From Streptomyces lasiicapitis (GTDB lineage Bacteria > Actinomycetota > Actinomycetes > Streptomycetales > Streptomycetaceae), in NCBI RefSeq assembly GCF_014646335.1, contig NZ_BMNG01000001.1, positions 488,235-552,234 on the forward strand: a DNA stretch of 64,000 nucleotides, written 5' to 3'. Made by a program: the position numbers and the translations under genes. Positions 6,706-15,053 of this stretch are shown here, one piece after another. The notes beneath the pieces were generated by a model, which worked only from the letters and a program-made list of their open reading frames with translations, was not told the origin of the DNA and made no database searches. The stretch's first letter is position 1; the number at the start of each line of letters is the position of its first letter.

Positions 6706-9213
6706 ATGGGATCGATCTTCGCGTTCCTCGCGGGCATCAACGCCTACGCTCCCCGGCTCGCCCGGCCCCTGCACGGCTGCGTCAACGACGTGACGGCCGC
6801 GTGCGAACTGCTCACCCGGCGCACGAACGGCGCGGCCAGGACCGCCGTGGCGCTCGACGGCGAGGCGACGGTGGCGGTGGTCGAGGACGGCATCCGCCGC
6901 TTCCTGGGCGCGGCCGGGTCCGGTGACACCGCGCTGTTCTGGTTCTCCGGGCACGGCACGCACACCTGGGCCACGGGCGCCGACCTGCTGATCGAGGCGA
7001 CCGGCCGCAACCAGGCCCTGCTGTGCGCGGACGGGCCGCTGCCGGACAAGCGGCTCGGCGCGCTGCTCGACGCGGTGGCCGCGCGCGGCGCCCACGTCGC
7101 CGCCGTCCTCGACTGCTGCTTCTCGGGCGGCGCCACCCGCGCTCAGGACGGCCTCACGGCCCGCTTCGCACCGCCGACCGCCGAGACGCCCCCGCCCTCG
7201 CCCTCGATGGGAAGCCGGGACGTACCGGTACGCGAGGACGCCGCCCGGCACGTACTGCTCGCGGCGAGCAGGCTCGACCAGCTGTCGTACGAGGGGAGCT
7301 TCGGCGGCCGCCCGCACGGCGCGTTCACGCACGCGCTGCTCGGCGCGGTCCGGGACGCGGGGCCGGACGCGACGTACCGCGACCTACTCGCGGCTGCGGA
7401 CGCACGCGTGCAGCGTGGCGGCGTCGGCCAGCAGCCGGTGCTGTACCCGGCCTCGCCGGGCGGGGCGGCGGACCTGCCGTTCCTGGGCGGTGCGGTGGCG
7501 CGGGCGCCGGGTCCGCACCTGCTGCGTCTCGGTGTCCAGGGGTGGGAGGTGGACTGCGGGACGGGGCACGGGCTGCCGGACGGGGCGGAGGCGCGGGGGA
7601 CGGAGTTCCGCGTCGTGGAGGGTGAGGGAGAGGGCGAGAGCGGGCTGGGCGGTGAACGGGACGGCGGGAGCGGGCTGAGCGGTGAACGCGACAGCGGGAG
7701 CGAGGCAGGCGCAAGCGGGCCCGGCGGTGAACGCGACGGCGAGAGCGAGGCAGGCGCGAGACGGGCAGGCGCAAGCGGGCCCGGCGGTGAACGCGACGGC
7801 GAGAGCGAGGCAGGCGCAAGCGGGCCCGGCGACGAACGGGACGGCGGAGGCGCACCGCCGGGCTGCGGCCCCGCAGCGCCCGATGCCGCGGGCGGGCGGG
7901 CGCGGCGTGCGCGGGCCCGGCGCGTACACACCGCGCGCACGCTGGTGGACCCGGTGGAGTGGGAGCCCGACGGCGGGCGGGTGTATCCGGTCGTCCTGTC
8001 GGCCCTCGCCCTCCCGCCCGCCACCGTGAGCTTCGAGCCCGCCCCCGCCGAGGCACCCACCACTCCGGCCGAGGCTCCCGCCACTCCCCTCGCTCCGGCC
8101 GAGGCGCCCGCCGCCCCCTACGCTCCCGCGCCGCAGGCCGCGACAGCTCCGCCCGCACCGGAACCGCACACACCGGCGCCACCGCCACCGCCACCGAGGC
8201 CGCAGACCGACCCGACCACCGAAAGCACCGCCACGGCCGCCACTACCGCCACCGCCGCCACCCCTGCCACCCCCGCCACCCCCGCCACCACGCCCCAACA
8301 CCGCACCCCCCACCCCCAGTTCCACCTCACCGAACACCACCTGACCCAAGCCCTCCACACCTCCGGCCCCGCCCGCACCCCCTCCCCCCTCCTCCGCCCC
8401 GCCCCCTCCCCCGACGAACGAGGCGACCTCCACTTCCGCGTCCGGGCCGGGGACGGCCTCGCCCACGTGCTGCGGCGCGACGGCACCCCGTACACCGCGC
8501 CGCTGCCGCTCACCGGCCCCGACGACGTACGACGGATCACGGACTGCCTTGCGCACCTGACCCGCTGGCACGGGATCCGCGACCTCGCCGCGCGGCCCTC
8601 GGTGCTCGACAACCTCGTCCAGGTGGAGATCGCGCCGTGGGGCGCCCCGCCAGGTGAGGCACTCGTACCGAACGGCAGCGGTGAGATCGTCTGCGCGTAC
8701 GGCCCGGAAGGGGCGGAGCCGCGGGAGCCGTGGGTGTCCGTCCGGCTGCACAACCGCTCCCCCGGGCGCACGCTGTGGTGCGTGCTGCTCGACCTCACCG
8801 ACAGCTACGCGAGCCACAGCGCGCTGTTCCCCGGTCACTTCATCGGCCCCGGCCGCACCGGCCACGCCCTTGACGGCGATCCGGTGCAGTTGTCGCTGCC
8901 CGCGTCCCGTCCCGCCGCGCCGGGCGCGTACGCGCGGGACTGGCTGAAGCTGATCGTCGCCGAGGGCGAGCTGAACACGGTGCCGTTCCACCTGCCCGCG
9001 TGGGACGCGACCGCCGCGACGGCCCGCTCCGACGCGCCGGACGCTTCGTACGATCCGGGTGTGCTGCGGTTCGACGCCCCCGAACTCCCCGCCGGGAGCA
9101 GGGACTTGGGCGGAGTCACCGCGGGCTCCCCCGGCCACTGGGCGACCCGCACGATCAGTCTGCGCACCGTCGTGCCGGGCGGATCCGGCGGACAGCGGGC
9201 GGACGGCTACTGA
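6706..9213 (+). CDS. Caspase-fold (C14) protease with low-complexity linker
   Basis: An 835-aa protein. The start at 6706 is chosen because the caspase fold begins at once: MGSIFAFLAGINAY, PLHGCVNDV (about 21-29). The catalytic dyad is intact: His83 in WFSGHGTH and Cys138 in VLDCCFSGG. Residues about 305-390 are Gly/Glu/Ser/Arg-rich imperfect repeats, and about 440-575 are Ala/Pro/Thr-rich. Together they form a long disordered linker. A C-terminal beta-rich domain (about 580-835) contains VRLHNRSPGRTLWCVLLDLTD and resembles the domain following caspase domains in other bacterial caspase-like proteins. The family cleaves proteins, typically after Arg, Lys or Asp depending on the subfamily. It is divergent from the AAA+/VWA operon and overlaps the CHAT gene tail to tail by 7 bp. 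No signal peptide is seen. Confidence 0.88.
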   Translation: MGSIFAFLAGINAYAPRLARPLHGCVNDVTAACELLTRRTNGAARTAVALDGEATVAVVEDGIRRFLGAAGSGDTALFWFSGHGTHTWATGADLLIEATGRNQALLCADGPLPDKRLGALLDAVAARGAHVAAVLDCCFSGGATRAQDGLTARFAPPTAETPPPSPSMGSRDVPVREDAARHVLLAASRLDQLSYEGSFGGRPHGAFTHALLGAVRDAGPDATYRDLLAAADARVQRGGVGQQPVLYPASPGGAADLPFLGGAVARAPGPHLLRLGVQGWEVDCGTGHGLPDGAEARGTEFRVVEGEGEGESGLGGERDGGSGLSGERDSGSEAGASGPGGERDGESEAGARRAGASGPGGERDGESEAGASGPGDERDGGGAPPGCGPAAPDAAGGRARRARARRVHTARTLVDPVEWEPDGGRVYPVVLSALALPPATVSFEPAPAEAPTTPAEAPATPLAPAEAPAAPYAPAPQAATAPPAPEPHTPAPPPPPPRPQTDPTTESTATAATTATAATPATPATPATTPQHRTPHPQFHLTEHHLTQALHTSGPARTPSPLLRPAPSPDERGDLHFRVRAGDGLAHVLRRDGTPYTAPLPLTGPDDVRRITDCLAHLTRWHGIRDLAARPSVLDNLVQVEIAPWGAPPGEALVPNGSGEIVCAYGPEGAEPREPWVSVRLHNRSPGRTLWCVLLDLTDSYASHSALFPGHFIGPGRTGHALDGDPVQLSLPASRPAAPGAYARDWLKLIVAEGELNTVPFHLPAWDATAATARSDAPDASYDPGVLRFDAPELPAGSRDLGGVTAGSPGHWATRTISLRTVVPGGSGGQRADGY
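7704..7817 (+). repeat. 60-bp-period coding repeat in the caspase linker
   Basis: Positions 7704-7757 and 7764-7817 are identical over 54 bp, offset by exactly 60 bp. Less perfect copies flank them between about 7620 and 7850. In the protein this gives repeated blocks reading ASGPGGERDGESEAGA. The unit is a multiple of three, so copy-number change would keep the frame. Confidence 0.85.
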
Positions 9214-12200
9214 CCCAGGTGCGTGAACCCCGCCCACGCGCTCAGGTCGTCCGGGTCGATCCGGCGGGCCCGGTGGGCGAGCGACACGGGCAGCGCGGGC
9301 GGCAGGACCCGGTCCGGGTCGAGCATCCACGACTGGGCGCGGCGCAGCGCCCGCGCGGGCGGCTCGCCCTCCGCGCGCAGGTAGTGGTGGGCCATGAACA
9401 TCAGGACCGACGTGGCGTCGTCCGGCACCGGCCACAGCGTCCCGACGACGGACCGCGCGCCCGCCACCAGGAACGCGGTCGCGAGGCTGTACGCCTCGTT
9501 GTGGCCGTGTCCGGAGACGTGGCTGCGGCAGGCGGCGAGGAGGACGAGGCCGAGCCGTCCGCGGCGGCCCCCGCTCACCGCCTCGGTGAGTTCCTCGGCC
9601 GCCAACTCGCCGTCGTACAGGCGTAGATAGGAGCTGCGGCGGGCGCCGGCGACGACGGTGGCGTGGCAGGCGAGGTGCAGCACGGCGCCGTCGTCGCCGC
9701 CGTCGCGGGTCAGCCAGGACACCACCTCGCGCGGGGTCCCGGGCCCGTCGCCGCCTCCGGCCGCGCGGCGGCCGAGGAACTGGCCGCGGGGGTAGAACAC
9801 GCGCTGCACCGCGTCCGCCTCCTCGCCCGCGTACCGCAGATCGCCGGTCGGGTCGCCGACGACGAGGGCCGCGCCGGTGTGCGCGGCGGCCGGGCGCGCG
9901 GCCACCTCGCACAGCAGCCGCGCCGAGGCGGCGTACGAGATCTCCGCCTCCTGCAGCGCGTACCGGCGGCGGCCGTCGGGCCCGTCGGTCCACGCGGCGT
10001 GCCAGGGCACCTGGCCGAGGGTGTCCATCGGTACGAGGACCAGGCGCGGGCCGCGTCCCGCGCGGGCGTCGAAGGCGTCGAGCAGGGGCCGGACACCGGC
10101 GTACCAGGCCCAGCCGCACAGCCGGTCCAACTGGGCGCGCAGGGGCGGCGGCGGGCGGCGGCCGGGGGCCGCGCCCGGTACCGGGCCGAGGTCGCGGGCG
10201 GCCGTGGCGGCGGGGTCGTACTCCCGCAGCGGCGCCGCGTCCCGCGTCAGGAGCGGCAGCGGTACGGAGTGCACGTCGCCGCTCGACGTGACGACGACGG
10301 CGGTGCCGCCCGCGCTCTCGGACGCGGGCACGAGGTAGACGAGCGCGTCCTTGCGCGTGGCGCGCAGGGCGTCCGCGATCTCGGCGGTCGTGGGCGGGTC
10401 GAGGAGCCGGTCCTGCGGTCCTTCGGCGCCGGTGAGGGCCGCGAGAACGCGGCGGCGCAGCGAGCTGGGCACGGTCGGCGGCGCCCCCGACGGGTCCGGG
10501 GCGGCGTCCAGGGCGGCCGCCCGCCACTCCTCGGCGAGGTCCTGGCGCCCCGCGGCGACGAGCCGCTCGGGCACGGTGCTCGACGTGGTGGCCGCGTGCA
10601 GCACCAGGCCGCGACAGGCGTCGAGCGCCTGCACCGCTTCGGCGAGGGCGTTGTCGCTCAGGCACCAGGCGGCGACTTCGAGCGCCGTGTACGTGGCGCT
10701 CGCGGCGGCCTGCGCGGCGTGGCCGGTGCCGGACTGCAGCAGCGCGGCCCAGGCGTGGCCGCGGAGGGCGTCGAGGCCGGTGCGGCGGGCGGAGTCGCGG
10801 TCGCCGCAGAGGCGGTGGGCGCCGGCGAGCGTGAGGCCCGCGTCGGCGTAGAGGCGGTGCTCGGGGCCGCCGCAGCCGCGCAGCGCCGTCTCCAGGAGGT
10901 CGACGCCGCGCGCGAGGTGACGGGCGCGGGCGGCGGGGTCGCGCTCCGCCTCGGCGAGGGTGCGGTGGCCCCCGCCGAGGACCGTGGCGTACCGCAGGCT
11001 GTCGTCGCTGCCCCGCTCGGCCAGGTCGTACGCCTCTTGCAGCAGCTCCATGGCCTCCTGGAACTCCGCCGGGTTCCAGGGGTCGCAGGCGCGCGCGATG
11101 CGCACGGCGCCGTTGTCGCCGAGCACCCGGGCCTGGTGGTCGCGCGGCAGGCGGCGGGCCTGGGCGCGCAGTCGGTCCGCGGTGGGCCGGCCTGCCTGCG
11201 GCGGTGCGGCCGGGAGTCCGAGGGTGCGGGCGAGCCGGTCGCGGGCGAGGAGCAGTTCCTCCACAAGGACGCCGAGTTCGGCTCGTGCCGGGTGGTCGTC
11301 CGCGAGCCCGTCGCGGGCCTCGGTCACGACGCGGATGTGCCGGTCGGCCGCGGCCACGTCGCCGCGCGCCACGGCCTCCTGGGCGTCGAAGGCGGCGAAC
11401 TGGGCGTCCGTGAGGCGTCTGTTGTGCTCGGTGACCAGCGGGCTCCGGCGCAGCCACGCCCACTTCGACCTGGCGGCGTCCCGGTCGTCGCCGGTCGCGA
11501 CGTGCTGCCAGCGCGCGCCCAGTGCCTGGATGTGGCCGAACTCCGCGTCGTACCACTGCTGCCGCTCGGCGTCCGTCCCGGCGGGGGCGTCGTCCTCGTC
11601 CCCGGAGGTGACCGGTGCCGTCGTGGACGGACTGGCTCCGGCCCGCGTGAAGTGGTCGACGACGTCGTCGAGCCGGTTGTCGCGTCCCGCCATGGCGTCC
11701 CGCAGCCGTACGTTGCCGACGGCGGCGTGGGCCCGGCGCTGCCAGTCGGGGTCGGCGGGGCGGAAGGCGAGGACGCAGGCGATCAGCGCGTCCTTCTCCT
11801 TCGCCCGGTCGAGGAACATCGGCATGTGCGGCAGGTACCGCAGGACTTCCAGGGCCGCGTCCGCGCGCCGTTCCTCGGACTCCGTGCCGCTCCAGGCCGC
11901 GAACGCCCGGTCGAAGCGGGGGATCAGCTCGTCCGCCGCCGTGGCGCCGGCGGACCAGCCGGGCATTCCCTCGACACCGCCGCTGTGGTCGAAATAGAGG
12001 TACCCCTCGTCCACGGCGTCCATCACCCCTTGGACGGCGGCGGAGGTGGCCTCGTCGGAGGCGGAAACGAGCCCGCGTTCGTGGAGGACGAACTGGGCCC
12101 AGCCGGCCATCAGCTGCCCGCCCGCGTACACGGTGCGGGACACCCGGTCCTCGGCCCGGCCCTCGGCGAGGATCAGACGCGCGGCCTCGGCGATCTCGTG

Positions 12201-13202
12201 GACACGGCGTACGTCTCGGTCATCGTAGTAGCGCGCCTGGAGGAAGGTGGCCAGACACAGCGCCGTCCTGGCGACGCTGCCCTCCCGCTCGGGCCGCCAT
12301 TCCGCGATCGCGCGCCGGATCAGGGCGATGGCCCGCTCACGGCCCTCGGTGTCGCCGCGGAGCGTCGCCACCTCGTAGAGGATCTTCCCGAAGCCGTCGA
12401 AGTGGGCCGGACCGAGCAGTGCTTCGCTCGAAGGGTCGTCGAGCAGGCGCAGCACTTCCCCCTCGAGGGCCGCGGCCAGCTCCTCGTCCGGCCAGTTGCT
12501 CCAGACGGCGCCACGGGCGTAGGCCGCGCGGATCGCCGCGTCGCGCGCCCAGGGCGGCTCGTCCCCGGACCGCTGCCGCGCCTCGCGCAGCGCGCGGTCC
12601 AGCTCCGCGGCGGCCTCTTCGAGTACGGCCCGGTCGACGGTTCCGAGCCCGTGCTGCAGCAGCGCGGCTCCTCTGCTGTACCGCACCCCGGGCAGATCGC
12701 TGGAGGAGTGGGCGGCGTCGAGGACAGCACGGTAGTGCGCGGCGGCGGCCTCGGCGTCGGCGGCGGTACCGCCGTGCCACAGCGACCGCTGGAGGAGCAA
12801 GTACCCCTGATTGGTGCGGAGTTCGACGAAGACGGCCTCGTCCATCTCCTCACATCGGGCGGCCTCCTCGTGCAGGCGCAGCGCCGCGTCGAGGAGTTCG
12901 AGCCGCTGATCGGCCTGGTAGCCGAGCAGCGCGACCTGGGCGTACCCGGCCCGCCACAGGTCCCAGTCCGCCGAGTCGCCCGGCGTCCGGAAGGCCGCGT
13001 CGAAGGCCTTGGCCGCCTGGCGCAGGTCGTCCGGGTTCTCCTCCTCCAGGAAGGCGAGGTAGCTGACGAACCCGATGCGGGCGCACAGTTCGGGTGCGTC
13101 AGGGTCGTCGGCGGCGAGGCCGGAGAGGGTGTCGAGGAGTGCGTTGCGCTGGGCGCGGAGGTCGATGGCCTGGGAGGTGGCTGTGTTCTTTTCAGTGGTC
13201 AC
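9207..13202 (-). CDS. TPR-CHAT caspase-like protease
   Basis: A 1331-aa protein with a GTG start at 13202. About 900 residues of helical, TPR-like repeats (FVSYLAFLEEENPDDLRQAA; WAQFVLHERG; LAEAERDPAARARHLARGVD) precede a CHAT domain of roughly 300 residues at the C-terminus. The CHAT catalytic pair is present: His1180 in VLHLACHAT and Cys1225 in LVLLAACRS, followed by the usual VGTLWPVPDDAT segment. CHAT proteins are caspase-family (clan CD) peptidases; in characterised systems the TPR part senses a partner and releases the peptidase. Its 3' end overlaps the caspase gene, and 87 bp upstream lies the RES gene on the same strand. It is large for the family but has no obvious break. Confidence 0.9.
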   Translation of the reverse strand: MTTEKNTATSQAIDLRAQRNALLDTLSGLAADDPDAPELCARIGFVSYLAFLEEENPDDLRQAAKAFDAAFRTPGDSADWDLWRAGYAQVALLGYQADQRLELLDAALRLHEEAARCEEMDEAVFVELRTNQGYLLLQRSLWHGGTAADAEAAAAHYRAVLDAAHSSSDLPGVRYSRGAALLQHGLGTVDRAVLEEAAAELDRALREARQRSGDEPPWARDAAIRAAYARGAVWSNWPDEELAAALEGEVLRLLDDPSSEALLGPAHFDGFGKILYEVATLRGDTEGRERAIALIRRAIAEWRPEREGSVARTALCLATFLQARYYDDRDVRRVHEIAEAARLILAEGRAEDRVSRTVYAGGQLMAGWAQFVLHERGLVSASDEATSAAVQGVMDAVDEGYLYFDHSGGVEGMPGWSAGATAADELIPRFDRAFAAWSGTESEERRADAALEVLRYLPHMPMFLDRAKEKDALIACVLAFRPADPDWQRRAHAAVGNVRLRDAMAGRDNRLDDVVDHFTRAGASPSTTAPVTSGDEDDAPAGTDAERQQWYDAEFGHIQALGARWQHVATGDDRDAARSKWAWLRRSPLVTEHNRRLTDAQFAAFDAQEAVARGDVAAADRHIRVVTEARDGLADDHPARAELGVLVEELLLARDRLARTLGLPAAPPQAGRPTADRLRAQARRLPRDHQARVLGDNGAVRIARACDPWNPAEFQEAMELLQEAYDLAERGSDDSLRYATVLGGGHRTLAEAERDPAARARHLARGVDLLETALRGCGGPEHRLYADAGLTLAGAHRLCGDRDSARRTGLDALRGHAWAALLQSGTGHAAQAAASATYTALEVAAWCLSDNALAEAVQALDACRGLVLHAATTSSTVPERLVAAGRQDLAEEWRAAALDAAPDPSGAPPTVPSSLRRRVLAALTGAEGPQDRLLDPPTTAEIADALRATRKDALVYLVPASESAGGTAVVVTSSGDVHSVPLPLLTRDAAPLREYDPAATAARDLGPVPGAAPGRRPPPPLRAQLDRLCGWAWYAGVRPLLDAFDARAGRGPRLVLVPMDTLGQVPWHAAWTDGPDGRRRYALQEAEISYAASARLLCEVAARPAAAHTGAALVVGDPTGDLRYAGEEADAVQRVFYPRGQFLGRRAAGGGDGPGTPREVVSWLTRDGGDDGAVLHLACHATVVAGARRSSYLRLYDGELAAEELTEAVSGGRRGRLGLVLLAACRSHVSGHGHNEAYSLATAFLVAGARSVVGTLWPVPDDATSVLMFMAHHYLRAEGEPPARALRRAQSWMLDPDRVLPPALPVSLAHRARRIDPDDLSAWAGFTHLGQ

Positions 13203-13289
13203 GGGGCGGCCTTCACGGGATGAGAAGGGGCGGGGCCTGCACAGGACGAGAGGGAGAGAGGAAGGAGGAGGAAGGAGAGGGATCGGGAC

Positions 13290-13943
13290 TCAGGGCGCGA
13301 TGCGGACGTAGTACGGCTCCAGCAGGGCGTCGAGCCACTCCCGGCCCTCGTCCGTGCCGAAGTCCACGACGGCTTCCTCGACGACCTCGACGGTCCCGGG
13401 CGGGCACCGGTCGCCGAAGAGGACCACCGCCCGGTCGCCCGGCTCCCGCTTGGAGGCCCAGACGAGCCCCCGAGCCCAGGGCTCGGTGTGGCCGCGGATC
13501 CAGTGCGCCCAGTCGCGCGTGAACGCGTACTCGTTCGCCTCGGTGTGCACCAGCCAGCCGTCCTGGTGCACGGCGGCCAGGTCGCGCGCGGTCATGAGGG
13601 ACACGACGTCGAGGTCGGCGGTGAGCCGCAGGGTGCTCAGGCGGCGGTGCTCGACGCTGACGCGCGGCAGCAGCCGCGGGCCGCCGTCCGCGTCGAAGGG
13701 CAGCGACCGCAGCAGCGTCTCGCAGACGGCGGCGGCCGTGCCGAGTCCGGCGTAGAGGTAGGGGTACGGATCGCAGGACGTCCCGTCGAACCGGCCGCCG
13801 CCGTACAGGCAGTGGGAGGGGCGCGGGTTGAAGTCGGCGGCGCCCCGGTGCGCGGAGTGCACGCGGTACAGGGTCGTACCGCCGGGCAGCGTGGCCTTGC
13901 CGGGCGTGCCCGTCATCCGCGTCGGCGGACGGTAGTTCGGCAC
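13290..13943 (-). CDS. RES-domain protein (putative NAD-degrading toxin)
   Basis: A 217-aa protein starting at GTG 13943, two bases after the stop of the upstream gene and preceded by GGAGGAGGG. RES features are visible: TLYRVHSAHRGAADFNPRP (R27), GGGRFDGTSCDPYPYLYAG (about 48-66) and AAVCETLLRS with Glu75. The name RES comes from the conserved Arg-Glu-Ser; a C-terminal serine cannot be fixed by eye. Characterised RES toxins (MbcT, NatR) break down NAD+, and ParT ADP-ribosylates PRPP synthetase. Here the protein follows a gene with a ParS/MbcA-like C-terminus, which is the canonical antitoxin-then-toxin order. NAD degradation is inferred from family and context. Confidence 0.78.
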   Translation of the reverse strand: MPNYRPPTRMTGTPGKATLPGGTTLYRVHSAHRGAADFNPRPSHCLYGGGRFDGTSCDPYPYLYAGLGTAAAVCETLLRSLPFDADGGPRLLPRVSVEHRRLSTLRLTADLDVVSLMTARDLAAVHQDGWLVHTEANEYAFTRDWAHWIRGHTEPWARGLVWASKREPGDRAVVLFGDRCPPGTVEVVEEAVVDFGTDEGREWLDALLEPYYVRIAP

Positions 13944-13945
13944 GA

Positions 13946-14629
13946 CTAGCCCTCCTCCATCAACAGCCGCGCCGTGTCGGCCAGTTGCCGGTCCTTGCCG
14001 GCGCCGAGGAGCCGGGCGGGGCGGGTGCCGAGCCAGGCGTTGTCGGACAGCCACCAGTCGGCGGCGCCCCATGGGTCCCGGTCGGCGGCGAGGTACGCGT
14101 TGACCTCAAGGACGACAGGCCGGGCCGCCGCCTCGTCGCCGTCGAGGTCGAACTGGAAGCGGGGCAGCCGCCGCCGTCCGCCTTCCCCGGGAAGCCTGAT
14201 GAGGGCGGGCAGTTCGGGGTCGCCGCCCTGCCGGGCCAGCGCGTCGGCGTCCCACGCGGGCTCGGCGAGCAGCCGTTCGCGTACGGGCCCGAGCACCGGC
14301 CCCACCATGCGGTGCCCGTCCATCAGCAGGACGGCGAAGTCCTCGGCGGAGAAGCCCCGGTAGGCGGGGTGCGGGTCCGTGTCGGCGACGACGTCGAGAA
14401 GCCCGCCGGCGAGCCGCGCGTCCGGCCCGCCGCCGAACTCCTCCGGGAACCGCTCCCGCAACAGCTCCGCGGCCCGCTCGGCCGCCTCCCGCCGCTCGGT
14501 CTCGGCCGCGCCCCGACGGCGTACGACGGCCAGCAGCTCGGCGAGCCGGTCACGGGGCGGCCCGGTGAGCCGGGCGGCGAAACGGTCCCAGGCCGCCGCG
14601 GCCGCGGCCAGCACTACGTACGGATTCAC
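13946..14629 (-). CDS. ParS/MbcA-like partner of the RES protein
   Basis: A 227-aa protein. The C-terminal third has the features of the toxin-binding domain of Xre/MbcA/ParS antitoxins: RLPRFQFDLDG (the usual 'PxFQF' strand) then VVLEVNAYLAADRDPWGAAD and WLSDNAWLGTRPARLL (the usual 'WL..p...L.GR.P..LL' helix pair). The N-terminal ~150 residues are unlike the small Xre helix-turn-helix and are helical and unassigned, so this protein is longer than typical antitoxins. It lies two bases upstream of the RES gene. Alternatives are a non-antitoxin chaperone or an immunity-like partner. The adjacent 412 bp upstream is filled by a tandem repeat array. Confidence 0.65.
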   Translation of the reverse strand: MNPYVVLAAAAAAWDRFAARLTGPPRDRLAELLAVVRRRGAAETERREAAERAAELLRERFPEEFGGGPDARLAGGLLDVVADTDPHPAYRGFSAEDFAVLLMDGHRMVGPVLGPVRERLLAEPAWDADALARQGGDPELPALIRLPGEGGRRRLPRFQFDLDGDEAAARPVVLEVNAYLAADRDPWGAADWWLSDNAWLGTRPARLLGAGKDRQLADTARLLMEEG

Positions 14630-14645
14630 TGGTCTCCTCGCGGTC

Positions 14646-15053
14646 GTCGATGCGGTGTCGGGGCCCCGGGGTTCATGGGCGTACGTCGATGGCGTGTCGC
14701 CCCGGGATTCGCGGGTGCACGTCGATGCGGTGTCGCCGCCACGGGCTTCACGGGCGCACGTCGATGGCGTGTCGCCCCGGGATTCGCGGGTGCACGTCGA
14801 TGCGGCGTCGCCGCCACGGGCTTCACGGGCGCACGTCGATGCCGTGTCGCCCCAGGGTTCGCGGGCGTACGTCGATCCCGCATCGCCCCGCGATTCGCAG
14901 GCGCACGTCGATGCGGCGTCGCCGCCACGGATTTCATGGGCGCACGTCGATGCCGTGTCGCCCGGGGATTCGCGGGCGCACGCCGACGCCCCGTCGCCCC
15001 GGGATTCGCGGGCGTACCTCGACGCCCCGTCGCCCCGCGCCTCATGCGCCGTC
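14646..15053. repeat. Tandem array, 11 units alternating 39 and 36 bp
   Basis: Eleven units, each beginning gtcgatgc/gtcgatgg (late units gccgac or ctcgac), start at 14646, 14685, 14721, 14760, 14796, 14835, 14871, 14907, 14946, 14982 and 15018. Lengths run 39, 36, 39, 36, 39, 36, 36, 39, 36, 36 and 36, so the first six form three copies of a 75-bp higher-order unit. The array fills the gap between the macro-domain gene (its stop lies in the last unit) and the antitoxin-like gene. All units are multiples of three and several frames on both strands stay open, but I see no start with a ribosome site, so I treat it as noncoding. Confidence 0.9.

Noticed and set aside
7384..11556. 1390-codon open frame on the minus strand antisense to the caspase and overlapping the CHAT gene
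   Set aside because: It runs across the ends of two genes that have intact family motifs in other frames, is Arg/Pro/Gly-rich without a domain, and is a by-product of GC-rich codons.
9663..13223. 1186-codon open frame on the plus strand opposite the CHAT gene
   Set aside because: Composition (Arg, Gly, Val, Ala rich, no hydrophobic pattern) is that of an antisense shadow; the minus-strand frame encodes the CHAT motifs.
14646..15053. CRISPR-like array
   Set aside because: Repeats are contiguous with no unique spacers and there are no cas genes.
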